A stretch of DNA of 14,401 bases from NCBI GenBank assembly GCA_021789795.1, contig JAJYJA010000053.1:1-14401 (forward strand), given 5' to 3'. Positions 1 through 7,427 of the stretch are shown here, piece after piece (position 1 is the stretch's first letter; each line of letters starts with the position of its first letter). The position numbers were made by a program, and so were the translations under genes. The notes below the pieces were generated by a model, which saw nothing but the letters and a program-made list of their open reading frames with translations, had not been told where the DNA came from and ran no database searches. This stretch comes from Deltaproteobacteria bacterium (lineage in GTDB: Bacteria > Desulfobacterota > Desulfobulbia > Desulfobulbales > VMSU01).

Positions 1-1
1 T

Positions 2-835
2 GCCCTTGGCCTGGGGCGGCGGTGGCTCGGGCGGCGGACGACGGCGGAGGGCACGCGGCGGTCGCTTGGCTTGCGAGGTTGGCTGCTCGGCCTGGCCTGC
101 CTGGCGGGTCTGGCCGCCAACCTTATCCTCTACGGCGGCAACCTGTTGCGCTACCGGGCGCTCATCCCGGGCCTGGATCAGGTGCTGCCGCTTGAAGACT
201 GCCTGCAAAATCGTCTCTTTGTCCGGGATTACGCGGTGCGGCAATTCGCCTCCGGCAAGCTCTCCCTGCTCGATGCCCAGCGTCTGGCGCTTACGATCCG
301 GGACCCCGGCGACCGCGCCGACGCCTTGGATCGTTTGGCCCAGGCCGAGGTGGATAAGGTGATGGGGCCTAAGCCCCGGCTGGGCCGCTGGCAATATGCC
401 CGCAATTGGGCGGAGGTGATGGTGGCCAGGACCTACAGCGTGGCGGCCCATCTCTCCCTATTCAAAAACGAGCAGGATTTTTACCCCTATTACGCCGTCT
501 TCATCCTGGCCGCCCTCTGCTGGCTGGCCCGAGGTTGGGTGATCGCCCTGCCGGGCATGGGGGTGATGGCCTTTGTCGTTTGCTTCTACACCGTCATCCT
601 GATGCAGGTGGTGAACTATGGCATCTACCAGGTCAGCGGCCTCTCCGGCCTGGCCATGACCGGTCGCTACCTGTTCCCGGTGCTGGCGCCTTTCTACCTG
701 TTAGTCGCCCATGGCTTGCTGGCCCGGATGCCCCGCTGGTGGCAGGTGACGGTGGGTCTGGCGGTGGGGTTGTGGTTCGTGACGGGCGAGTTCCCCTGGT
801 TTTTGCGCCACGCCGGGCCGGAGTGGTATTTCTAA
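2..835 (+). CDS. C-terminal part of a polytopic membrane protein, DUF2142/GT-C-like (5' end outside window)
   Basis: The frame is open from the left edge, so this is the C-terminal 277 residues of a longer protein; the internal TTG at 71 is probably not its start. After one hydrophobic segment (about residues 27-45 of the fragment) comes a roughly 110-residue polar stretch, probably an extracytoplasmic loop. Then follow closely spaced hydrophobic segments up to the C terminus. A GRYLFPVLAPF motif precedes the last segments; similar G-R-Y-L-x-P motifs are typical of DUF2142 and related GT-C type membrane glycosyltransferases. It ends 14 nt before a GT39-like gene in the same direction, so the two are probably cotranscribed. 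The role in surface glycan assembly or glycosylation is inferred from context; the family call is tentative because the catalytic N-terminal part is missing. Confidence 0.7.
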   Translation, partial: ALGLGRRWLGRRTTAEGTRRSLGLRGWLLGLACLAGLAANLILYGGNLLRYRALIPGLDQVLPLEDCLQNRLFVRDYAVRQFASGKLSLLDAQRLALTIRDPGDRADALDRLAQAEVDKVMGPKPRLGRWQYARNWAEVMVARTYSVAAHLSLFKNEQDFYPYYAVFILAALCWLARGWVIALPGMGVMAFVVCFYTVILMQVVNYGIYQVSGLSGLAMTGRYLFPVLAPFYLLVAHGLLARMPRWWQVTVGLAVGLWFVTGEFPWFLRHAGPEWYF

Positions 836-849
836 AGGCGAGACCGGCG

Positions 850-2535
850 ATGAGTCAAGAGCGAAGGGCGAGGGAGGGGCTTTGGCCCTGGCTGGCGGTG
901 GGATTGATCGTCCTGGCCGTGGGCCTTCTGCGCTGGCATCTCCTGGGGGTGAGCCTGGAGCGCGACGAGGGGGAGTACGCCTACGGCGGCCAGTTGCTGT
1001 TGCAGGGGGTGCCGCCCTATGCCCTGCTCTACAGCATGAAGCTGCCCGGCATGTACGCGGCCTACGCCTTGTGCCTGGCCCTCTTCGGGCAGACGCCGAC
1101 CGGGATCCACCTCGGGCTGCTGCTGGTGAACGCGGCGGACGTGGTCATGCTCTTCATCCTGGGGCGGCAACTGGCCAGCCCTCGGGTCGGAATCGTCGCC
1201 GCGGCGGTCTTCGCCCTCTTGTCGATGGGCGAGCCGGTGCAAGGGGTGTTCGCCAACGCCGAGCAGTTCGTGCTCCTGCCGGCCCTGGCCGGAACGGCGC
1301 TCCTCTGGGCCGGGCTTGAGTCGCGCCGGGGCGGCCTGGTCTTGCTGTCCGGGCTGCTGCTGGGGTTGGGGTTCGTGGTCAAGCAGCACGGGGCGCTCTT
1401 TGCCCTCTGGGCCGGGGTGTTTGTGCTGATCGACTGGCGGTTGCGCGGCGATACCCTGGCCCAGGGCGGCCGCATGTTGGCCTGGCTGATCCTGGGGGGG
1501 CTGCTGCCGTATCTGGCTACCTGTCTCCTCCTTTGGCGGGCCGGGGTCTTGGCCAACTTTTGGTTTTGGACCGTCGAGTACGCCCGGGCCTATGCCTCCG
1601 AGCTGCCCCTGTCAGAGGCCTGGTTGAACCTCAAGATCCAGGGCCTGGAGGTGGTGCTGGCCTCGCCCCTCCTCTGGCTGGCCGTGGCCGCCGGGCTGCC
1701 GTTCGGCCTGGTTGGCCCACTTTCCCGCCGGCGGCGGATTTTTGTCCTTGGCTTTGTCCTCTGCTCCTTCCTGGCGGTCTGCCCGGGATTCTTCTTTAGG
1801 CCCCACTATTTCCTCCTCTTCCTGCCCGCCGCCGCCCTGTTGGCCGGGCTGGCCTTCGACGCCCTGGGCCGGGCGGTGGCCGTCAGGGTCTCCGAGCCCG
1901 CCGGATGGGGGTTGTGCCTGATGATCCTGCTGTTTTGCCTGGGGGTGACCCTGTACCGACAGCGGCAGTTCTTGGTCCTCGATACCCCGGCCCAGGCGAG
2001 CGTCGAGAGTTACTGGCCCAACCCCTTCAACGAGTCGCCGGCCATCGCCGACTATATCCGCGCTCACAGTCGGCCCACCGACACCATCGCCATCCTTGGC
2101 TCCGAGCCCCAGATCTGCTTTTACGCCCACCGCCGGTCGGCCACCGGCTACATCTACATGTACCCGTTGATGGAGAACCACCCCTTCGCCCTGACCATGC
2201 AGCAACGGCTGATCGCCGAGGTGGAGCGGGCCCGGCCCGAGTATCTGCTGTTTGTGCGGGTGCCCACCTCCTGGTTGCAGGGGCCGCGTTCCCACACCTT
2301 GATTTACGACTGGTTTGTGGACTATAAGAAGCGATACCATCGGGTGGGGCTGGTGGAGATCTTCGAGGAGGGTGCCAGCCGGATATCCTGGCGGCCCGAT
2401 CCTCCGGCCCTGGGGGATGGCGCCGGGCCTAAGCCGGGGCGATTGGACGACCAGGTGCCCTGGCCGCCCGAGACCCCCTATTGGGTGGAGGTGCTGCGCC
2501 GTAACGATTATAAATCTGGGGAAAAGTCGAGGTAG
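850..2535 (+). CDS. GT39/ArnT-like membrane glycosyltransferase
   Basis: A protein of 561 residues with an N-terminal membrane segment (about 11-33) followed by the motif ERDEGEYAY at 37-45. The acidic pair just after the first membrane helix is the hallmark of GT-C enzymes of the GT39/PMT/ArnT group, where it lies in the active site facing the periplasm. A KLPG motif (64-67) and KQHG (178-181) match the conserved loop and membrane positions of this family. Several membrane helices follow to about residue 370, then a soluble C-terminal domain of about 190 residues. Such enzymes transfer a sugar from a polyprenyl-phosphate donor to lipid, glycan or protein; the acceptor cannot be read from the sequence. 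The ATG at 850 is chosen because the longer open frame upstream overlaps the preceding gene; an AAGGCGAG stretch upstream is a weak ribosome site. One nucleotide separates its stop from the next start. Confidence 0.88.
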   Translation: MSQERRAREGLWPWLAVGLIVLAVGLLRWHLLGVSLERDEGEYAYGGQLLLQGVPPYALLYSMKLPGMYAAYALCLALFGQTPTGIHLGLLLVNAADVVMLFILGRQLASPRVGIVAAAVFALLSMGEPVQGVFANAEQFVLLPALAGTALLWAGLESRRGGLVLLSGLLLGLGFVVKQHGALFALWAGVFVLIDWRLRGDTLAQGGRMLAWLILGGLLPYLATCLLLWRAGVLANFWFWTVEYARAYASELPLSEAWLNLKIQGLEVVLASPLLWLAVAAGLPFGLVGPLSRRRRIFVLGFVLCSFLAVCPGFFFRPHYFLLFLPAAALLAGLAFDALGRAVAVRVSEPAGWGLCLMILLFCLGVTLYRQRQFLVLDTPAQASVESYWPNPFNESPAIADYIRAHSRPTDTIAILGSEPQICFYAHRRSATGYIYMYPLMENHPFALTMQQRLIAEVERARPEYLLFVRVPTSWLQGPRSHTLIYDWFVDYKKRYHRVGLVEIFEEGASRISWRPDPPALGDGAGPKPGRLDDQVPWPPETPYWVEVLRRNDYKSGEKSR

Positions 2536-2536
2536 G

Positions 2537-3304
2537 ATGTACCAGGGAAAACGGATCGTGGTGGTCATGCCCGCCTACAACGCGGCCGAGACCCTGCTCT
2601 TGACCCATCGGGAGGTCATGGCCCAGGGGGTGGTGGACCTGGTGATCGTGGTCGATGACGCCAGCCGGGACACTACCGCCGCCCTGGCCCGGGGCCTGGC
2701 CAACACCAGGGTGCATGTGCATCCCCGGAACAAGGGCTACGGTGCCAATCAGAAGTCGTGTTACCGCCTGGCCTTAGACGCGGGGGCCGACATCGTCATC
2801 ATGGTGCATCCCGACTACCAGTACACCCCCTTGCTCATCCCGGCCATGACCTCGATGATCGCCAGCGGCCTCTATCACTGCGTCCTGGGGTCGAGGATCC
2901 TGGGCGGGCACGCCTTGCGGGGGGGGATGCCGATCTGGAAATATATCGCCAATCGTTTCCTCACCCTGGTGGAGAACGTCCTTCTGGGCGCCAAGCTCTC
3001 CGAGTACCACACCGGTTACCGCGCCTTCTCCCGGGAGCTGCTTGAGGGTGTCAGCCTCGATCATAACTCCGACGACTTCGTGTTCGACAACCAGATGCTG
3101 GCCCAGATCCTCTGGCAGGGCTACACCGTGGCCGAGGTCAGTTGCCCCACCAAATACTTCGCCGAGGCCTCGTCGATCAACCTGCCGCGCAGCGTCAGCT
3201 ACGGCCTGGGCTGCCTGCGCACCGCCCTGGCCTACCGCCTGGCCGCCCTGGGCCTGCGGCCCTCGCCCCTTTTCCCCGCCCGCTTGCGCCGTCGTCACTT
3301 CTGA
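2537..3304 (+). CDS. Family 2 glycosyltransferase, polyprenyl-phosphate sugar synthase (DPM1-like)
   Basis: A protein of 255 residues with a GT-A fold start (IVVVMPAYNAAETL), the nucleotide-binding pair DD at 40-41 in VVDDASRDT, and HPDYQY at 91-96 in place of the more common DADLQ-type metal site. HPDYQY is a recognised variant within DPM1-like GT2 proteins. YHTGYRAFSR (157-166) and NSDDFVFDNQ (177-186) are the acceptor-side motifs of this group. No membrane helix is evident, so it is cytoplasmic or membrane-associated. It would charge a polyprenyl phosphate with a sugar from a nucleotide sugar and thereby supply the donor for the GT39-like enzyme encoded immediately upstream. The ATG follows GAGGTAGG, a good ribosome site lying over the end of the preceding gene. 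The sugar is unknown. Confidence 0.88.
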   Translation: MYQGKRIVVVMPAYNAAETLLLTHREVMAQGVVDLVIVVDDASRDTTAALARGLANTRVHVHPRNKGYGANQKSCYRLALDAGADIVIMVHPDYQYTPLLIPAMTSMIASGLYHCVLGSRILGGHALRGGMPIWKYIANRFLTLVENVLLGAKLSEYHTGYRAFSRELLEGVSLDHNSDDFVFDNQMLAQILWQGYTVAEVSCPTKYFAEASSINLPRSVSYGLGCLRTALAYRLAALGLRPSPLFPARLRRRHF

Positions 3305-3384
3305 CTTGAGAAATTTTTGCTTTTGCGCCATCATGGCCCGGTGTTTTCTTCGTCCTCCCCTTGTTCAACCCTTGACTGGCGCCC
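3305..3384 (+). other. Short intergenic gap between the glycosyltransferase cluster and the MORN gene
   Basis: This 80-nt gap contains T-rich stretches but no convincing stem followed by a U-tract, and no good Shine-Dalgarno sequence before the ATG at 3385. A TTGAGA at 3306-3311 has only a poor -10 (CATCAT, 17-nt spacing), so I do not call a promoter. Whether the MORN gene is part of the upstream operon is undecided. Confidence 0.4.
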
Positions 3385-4479
3385 ATGTTGAGCCGTGAAC
3401 TTAAAATTGGCCTGTGGGCCTCGCTGACCGTGGCCTGGCTGGCGGCGGGCCTGGGGAGGCCGGCGTTTGCCGACCCCGGACACTGCGACCAGGGCGACTG
3501 CCAGAACGGCCAGGGGCAGATGACCTTCGCCAACGGCGATATCTACGCCGGCAACTTCGCAAACGGGGTGCCCGCCGGCAAGGGCGTCTTGGTACAGCAC
3601 GACGGCGGCATCCTGGAGGGCACCTTCCTGCACGGCATGGGCATGGGCACCGGCACCCTGACCTTTCCCGACGGCAGCCGCTACCAAGGGCAGTTTTACA
3701 ACGGCCTGGCCAACGGCGAGGGCAAGAAGACCCTGGCCAACGGCTCGCATTACCAGGGCCTGTGGCGAAACGGGGAGTTCTACCGGGGCCAGGGGTTGAG
3801 GCTGGGGGAGGACGGCAGCCGCTACGAGGGCGGCTACCGGGACAAGGTCTATTCCGGCCCGGGCCAGTTGACCGAGGCGGACGGCGCCACCTACCAGGGT
3901 GAATTCAAGGACGGCAAGTTCGACGGCCGGGGCAAACTGGTGCTTGCCGATGGCACCATCTATGACGGCACCTTCAAGAACGGCCTCTACGACGGCATGG
4001 GCTCGATGATCATGCCGGACGAGACCCGCTACGACGGCGAGTTCCGGGACGGCAAGTTCTTTGGCCAGGGGGTGATGACCTGGCGTGACGGCCGCATCTA
4101 CCGGGGTAACTTCGAGAAGGGCAAGTTCGCCGGCCAGGGGGTGATGGTGCAGCCGGACGGCGTCGAGTACCGGGGCTTCTTCATTAAGGGCAAGTACGAG
4201 GGCCACGGGGTGCTGATCAGCAAGTCCGGCGAACGGGTAGAGGGCGACTTCCACGACAACGTCTTTCTGGAAGATTACGACCACAAGAAACCACTCTCCG
4301 AGGTGCCGATCACCCTGCATCCGGTCAAGAAGGAGGCGGGCAATCACGCCCCGCCGGTCAAGGAGGGGGCCTCCGAATCCTTGGATTCCCCGGCCCCGGC
4401 CAGCGCCGGAGCCAAGGGCCAGCCCCCGGGGGCGGTCAGTGGCGGCCTGAGTCCCGAGGGGGGGGGGGACGGGAAATGA
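3385..4479 (+). CDS. Exported MORN-repeat protein
   Basis: A protein of 364 residues. The N terminus has a signal peptide (basic MLSRELK, a hydrophobic core, and a likely cleavage after AFA near residue 29). After two cysteines (C34 and C39, in a C-x4-C spacing that could form a disulfide) come 11 consecutive 23-residue MORN units from about residue 42 to 296, each of the form GxGxxxxxDGxxYxGxFxxGxxx. The repeats build an extended beta-hairpin sheet; in bacteria such exported MORN proteins are of unknown function, probably binding or scaffolding. The C-terminal 65 residues are Pro, Gly and Ser rich and look disordered. Unit 5 carries one extra residue. The gene ends in a run of 11 G and its TGA overlaps the ATG of the next gene (ATGA), indicating translational coupling. 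Confidence 0.9.
   Translation: MLSRELKIGLWASLTVAWLAAGLGRPAFADPGHCDQGDCQNGQGQMTFANGDIYAGNFANGVPAGKGVLVQHDGGILEGTFLHGMGMGTGTLTFPDGSRYQGQFYNGLANGEGKKTLANGSHYQGLWRNGEFYRGQGLRLGEDGSRYEGGYRDKVYSGPGQLTEADGATYQGEFKDGKFDGRGKLVLADGTIYDGTFKNGLYDGMGSMIMPDETRYDGEFRDGKFFGQGVMTWRDGRIYRGNFEKGKFAGQGVMVQPDGVEYRGFFIKGKYEGHGVLISKSGERVEGDFHDNVFLEDYDHKKPLSEVPITLHPVKKEAGNHAPPVKEGASESLDSPAPASAGAKGQPPGAVSGGLSPEGGGDGK
4458..4468 (+). repeat. Homopolymeric run of 11 G at a gene junction
   Basis: Eleven G residues encode the Gly run near the C terminus of the MORN protein, 7 nt before the start codon of the DUF1566 gene. It is the longest single-base run I found in the window; G or C runs of 8 also occur at 2919-2926, 7397-7404 and 13160-13167. 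Long G runs are known slippage sites in replication and sequencing. Here a one-base gain would join the two reading frames. Confidence 0.9.
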
Positions 4480-6539
4480 TTCCCCGGAGCCGGTGGCTGA
4501 CCTGGGCGGCGCTGGTCGTAGGCCCGCTTCTGGCCTCGTGGGCGGCGGCATCGGCGCCTGATAAGGGCCAGGCCCCGCCGGCCCTGGTTCTGCCGCGCAG
4601 CGGGCAGATCTCGGCCTATGACGCGACCGGCCACGAGATCGACTTCAAGGGCTCGCGTCAGGATGGAGAGTTGCAACGCGGGCTTGCCTGGCCGGATCCA
4701 CGTTTCATCGTCAATCGTGAGGGCACGGTGTCGGATGCGCTCACCGGCCTGATGTGGCTCAAGGAGGGGGATTGCTTCGGCAAGCTGTCCTGGCCCACCG
4801 CCAAGGCGAGGCTGGCGGATTTCAACCAAGGGGCCAGCGATTGCCGGGGCCAGGGCAGCGGCTACCACGACTGGTCCCTGCCCGATCTGGAACAGCTCGC
4901 AAGTCTTATCGACGCCCAGGCCGATTCCCCGGCCGCGGCCTTGAAACTGTCCGGCTTCAATGGGGTGGGGAAGGAGGTTTACTGGTCGTCCACGGTCTAT
5001 GTCGGTCAGATGAATGTCTGGACGGTCGATTTCGGCACCGGGGCGATCGCCCCGCGCAGCAAGATGGAGAGGCACGGGCTGCTCCTGGTCCGGGTCGAGA
5101 CCCCAGGCAAGAACGGCCTGGCCGCTAATCCCGCCCCAGCACCGGCGGCCCCCGCGCCGGCGGTCAAGGCCGCCTCGCCGCCTACCCCGGCCCCGCGGCT
5201 GGTGGATAACGGCGACGGGACGGTGACCGACACCCTAACCGGGCTGATGTGGCTTAAGGACGGCGCCTGTCTGCCGGCTGGCGATTGGCAGGGGGCGCTG
5301 GCCGCCGTTAACCGGCTGGATGCGGGCCAGGGGTGCGCCTCGTTGCGCCGCCGTTATCAAGACTGGCTGCTGCCCAACGCCGTTGAGCTGCGCAGCCTGA
5401 CCGATCTTAAGCGCGACTATCCGGCCCTCCCCGAGGGCCATCCCTTCCGTGATTTCGTGGGGGTGAGCTTCTGGACCTCGACCACCGTGGCCGCCAGTCC
5501 CGCGACGGCCTGGGCGGTCGATTTCGATACCGGCGCCCTGTTGCCGGTCGACAAGGCCGGTAGTTGCCGGGTGCTGGCGGTGCGCTCGCTGACGCCGCCG
5601 CCCGTCCAGCCCCGGCGGACGGCGGAGAAGGGCGGGCATCTGGCGGTGGCCGATAAGTTCGTCTTGCCCTTGGACCCGGAGATGGAAAGCGAGTTGCGTT
5701 GGCCTCCGAGCCCCCGTTTCATCAGTAACGGCGACGGCACCAGCATGGATACGGTCACCGGGATTACCTGGCTTACCGATGGCAAGTGCCTGGGAGAGCG
5801 AAGTTGGACCGAGATCCCGGACACCTTCGTCAAGTTTAACGAAAAACCCGACAAGTACAAGTGCGCCGGGTTCACCGCCAGCAAGGTGGATTGGGAGCTG
5901 CCGACCCTGGCCGAGCTGCGGGAGCTGGTGGCCACCGCCAGCGGCGATAGGGCGGCCTGGCTTAACAAGCAGGGGTTGACCAACGTCCAGAGCAGCGGCG
6001 TTTACTGGAGCGGCACCGCCACGCCCTTGAACCTCTACTTTGCCGATGCCGTTACCATCAAGACGGGCAAGGCGGGGAATTATCCAAAATCACTTAAGTT
6101 TTTCGTTCTGGCTAAACGCAAGAGCGAGCCCAGGGGCAAGGAGCCGCTGCTGGGCCTGACCGCCAACGCCAACGATCAGACCATCCGTCTCACCCCCAAG
6201 GACGCCTTGTCGCTCAAGGTCTTTACCCACACCTTCGGGTGGCGGCGGCCGGCGGATTTTAGCTTCTGGTACGAGACCCCCAGTCATCAGCGTCTCTGGC
6301 TGACCGGCTTGCGCGCCTGGAGCGACAAGCCGGTGCCGGTCTTTAAGGGGCCGCTCTTTAACCTCGAAAATTATGAGATTTTCCGTAGCGTCGCCAACGG
6401 TCTGGCCCCGGGCGGCTACACCTTTCATTTTGCAGTCGATACCCATCCCGACCCCGAGCGTCAGTACCCCGCCCATCACTACGAGGTCAAGTTAACGTTG
6501 ATCGTCGTTCCTCCCCCGGCGGCTAGCGCCGGCAAGTAA
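4476..6539 (+). CDS. Exported protein with three DUF1566 (Lcl C-terminal-like) domains
   Basis: A protein of 687 residues with a signal peptide (MIPRSRW, hydrophobic core, cleavage near AASA around residue 26). Three DUF1566 units follow at about 74-207, 240-372 and 411-546. Each has the pattern RFxxNxDGTVxDxxTGLMWLKDG, a D-W-x-L-P motif, an E-L-x-x-L motif, and F/Y-W-S/T-S/G-T. The first two also have W-x-V-D-F-x-T-G; the third is divergent there. Each unit has a matching cysteine pair (C100/C123, C265/C287, C438/C463), probably a disulfide. Ala-Pro-rich linkers separate units one and two. The last 130 residues form a separate domain ending in LAPGGYTFHFAVD and a beta-rich tail. DUF1566 domains occur in adhesins and cell-surface proteins; a binding role outside the cytoplasm is inferred. 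Its start overlaps the MORN stop codon, so the two proteins are likely made together. Confidence 0.88.
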   Translation: MIPRSRWLTWAALVVGPLLASWAAASAPDKGQAPPALVLPRSGQISAYDATGHEIDFKGSRQDGELQRGLAWPDPRFIVNREGTVSDALTGLMWLKEGDCFGKLSWPTAKARLADFNQGASDCRGQGSGYHDWSLPDLEQLASLIDAQADSPAAALKLSGFNGVGKEVYWSSTVYVGQMNVWTVDFGTGAIAPRSKMERHGLLLVRVETPGKNGLAANPAPAPAAPAPAVKAASPPTPAPRLVDNGDGTVTDTLTGLMWLKDGACLPAGDWQGALAAVNRLDAGQGCASLRRRYQDWLLPNAVELRSLTDLKRDYPALPEGHPFRDFVGVSFWTSTTVAASPATAWAVDFDTGALLPVDKAGSCRVLAVRSLTPPPVQPRRTAEKGGHLAVADKFVLPLDPEMESELRWPPSPRFISNGDGTSMDTVTGITWLTDGKCLGERSWTEIPDTFVKFNEKPDKYKCAGFTASKVDWELPTLAELRELVATASGDRAAWLNKQGLTNVQSSGVYWSGTATPLNLYFADAVTIKTGKAGNYPKSLKFFVLAKRKSEPRGKEPLLGLTANANDQTIRLTPKDALSLKVFTHTFGWRRPADFSFWYETPSHQRLWLTGLRAWSDKPVPVFKGPLFNLENYEIFRSVANGLAPGGYTFHFAVDTHPDPERQYPAHHYEVKLTLIVVPPPAASAGK

Positions 6540-6547
6540 CGCCTCTC

Positions 6548-6590
6548 AGGCCGGGCCGCGAACCATGTTCGGCCTCCCTTCTTTTTCCAC
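6548..6590 (+). terminator. Weak candidate terminator between convergent genes
   Basis: AGGCCG (6548-6553) can pair with CGGCCT (6570-6575) across a 16-nt loop, followed by a pyrimidine-rich stretch with a run of five T. It sits 9 nt after the DUF1566 stop, where a terminator is expected. The stem is only 6 bp, so this is tentative. Confidence 0.3.
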
Positions 6591-6593
6591 AGT

Positions 6594-7415
6594 TCAGCGG
6601 GGCTCGTTCGCCAGATAGTAGCTACCGGCCTTGAGCCAGGCCGCCAGGTTTTCGGCCAGACGTTCATTCTGCCCGGTGAGAAAGCGGTTCTGGAAGATGG
6701 CGTCATCGCCGAAGGCCACGAACTGGCCGTGTCCCGACTGCCCCACCACCACCACGCTGAAGGCCTGCCGGACGTCGCCGGGGCCGAACTCCCGCGAGCC
6801 GTCATGGCGCAAGTCCACCCAGGCCTGGGGGCTGGTTTGGGCTATGATGTCGGCCCGGTTTTCGGTGTGTAGCGCCCAGACCCCGTAGAGGTGGAAGCGG
6901 GTGAGTCCCTTGGTTAAGGGGTGGGGCGCCAGGTCGGTGACGAAGAAGTTGGTGGGTTGCTCCGGGGTTTCGGTGTTGACCGGCTCATGGATCACCCCGT
7001 TGGAGACCTCCAGCCCCAGGGCGTTTAGGAGATTGGCCGCCGGGGCGGCGATGTGCAGCATGACGCAGAGTTGGCCGCCCCGGTTGAGGAATTTTTTAAT
7101 GGCCGCAATCTCTGGAGGGTCAATGGGGGTAAATGGCCCGGAGATGACCAGGGTTGATACCCCCTGCAACAGGTCGTCGGTGAAGACTTGTCCGGGGTCG
7201 GAGGCCTTAACCTGAAAGCCGCCTTGGGCAAGGATCTCCTTAAGATGAGATAGATCGAGCTCGCCCTGGCCTTGGCTGAGGAAACGTTCGCCGTGTCCCT
7301 GGTCGAAGAGGAGCACCGGCGGCGGCAGCGGCGCCCGTCGGCAGGCGGCCAGCAGGAGCAGGGCCAGGATAGCCAGGGGCCAGCGGGTGATGATTCGGGG
7401 GGGGTGAAGGCGCAT
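6594..7415 (-). CDS. DUF4350-like lipoprotein (GATase-like fold)
   Basis: A protein of 273 residues with a lipoprotein signal: basic N terminus, hydrophobic core and lipobox LAAC at 22-25, so C25 is the lipidated residue. The mature part begins with VLLFDQGHGERF and contains LVISGPFTPIDPPEIAAIKKFLNRGGQL in pieces typical of DUF4350 and GldG-like domains, which have a glutamine-amidotransferase-like fold but usually no catalysis. Near the C terminus VVGQSGHGQFVAFGDDAIFQNRFL followed by NLAAWL matches the second half of that fold. The function is unknown; related domains occur with ABC-type and gliding-associated export systems. A GAGGAG ribosome site (7421-7426) overlaps the end of the upstream kinase gene, only 12 nt away, so the two form an operon. 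A run of eight C lies in codons 4-7. Confidence 0.78.
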   Translation of the reverse strand: MRLHPPRIITRWPLAILALLLLAACRRAPLPPPVLLFDQGHGERFLSQGQGELDLSHLKEILAQGGFQVKASDPGQVFTDDLLQGVSTLVISGPFTPIDPPEIAAIKKFLNRGGQLCVMLHIAAPAANLLNALGLEVSNGVIHEPVNTETPEQPTNFFVTDLAPHPLTKGLTRFHLYGVWALHTENRADIIAQTSPQAWVDLRHDGSREFGPGDVRQAFSVVVVGQSGHGQFVAFGDDAIFQNRFLTGQNERLAENLAAWLKAGSYYLANEPR

Positions 7416-7420
7416 GTCGT

Positions 7421-7426
7421 CTCCTC
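7421..7426 (-). promoter_or_regulatory. Ribosome binding site of the DUF4350 lipoprotein gene
   Basis: GAGGAG on the minus strand lies 5 nt before the ATG at 7415 and just before the TGA of the kinase gene is cleared, which supports this start and coupling of the two genes. Confidence 0.7.
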
Positions 7427-7427
7427 G

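Noticed and set aside
406..849. N-terminal extension of the GT39-like gene by about 148 codons
   Set aside because: The extension overlaps the end of the preceding membrane protein in another frame and is not family-like; the family starts just before the first membrane helix as with the ATG at 850.
1612..2568. A 318-codon open frame on the minus strand opposite the GT39-like gene
   Set aside because: It is Pro, Gly, Gln and His rich without family motifs, while the plus strand encodes a recognisable membrane glycosyltransferase.
3470..4280. MORN tandem units as a possible CRISPR-like or satellite DNA repeat
   Set aside because: The periodicity is 69 nt and coding: it keeps the reading frame and varies at third codon positions, as expected for protein repeats.
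3331..4551. A 406-codon open frame on the minus strand opposite the MORN gene
   Set aside because: It is a repetitive shadow of the MORN repeats with no signal, motif or ribosome site; the plus-strand gene has clear repeat units and a signal peptide.
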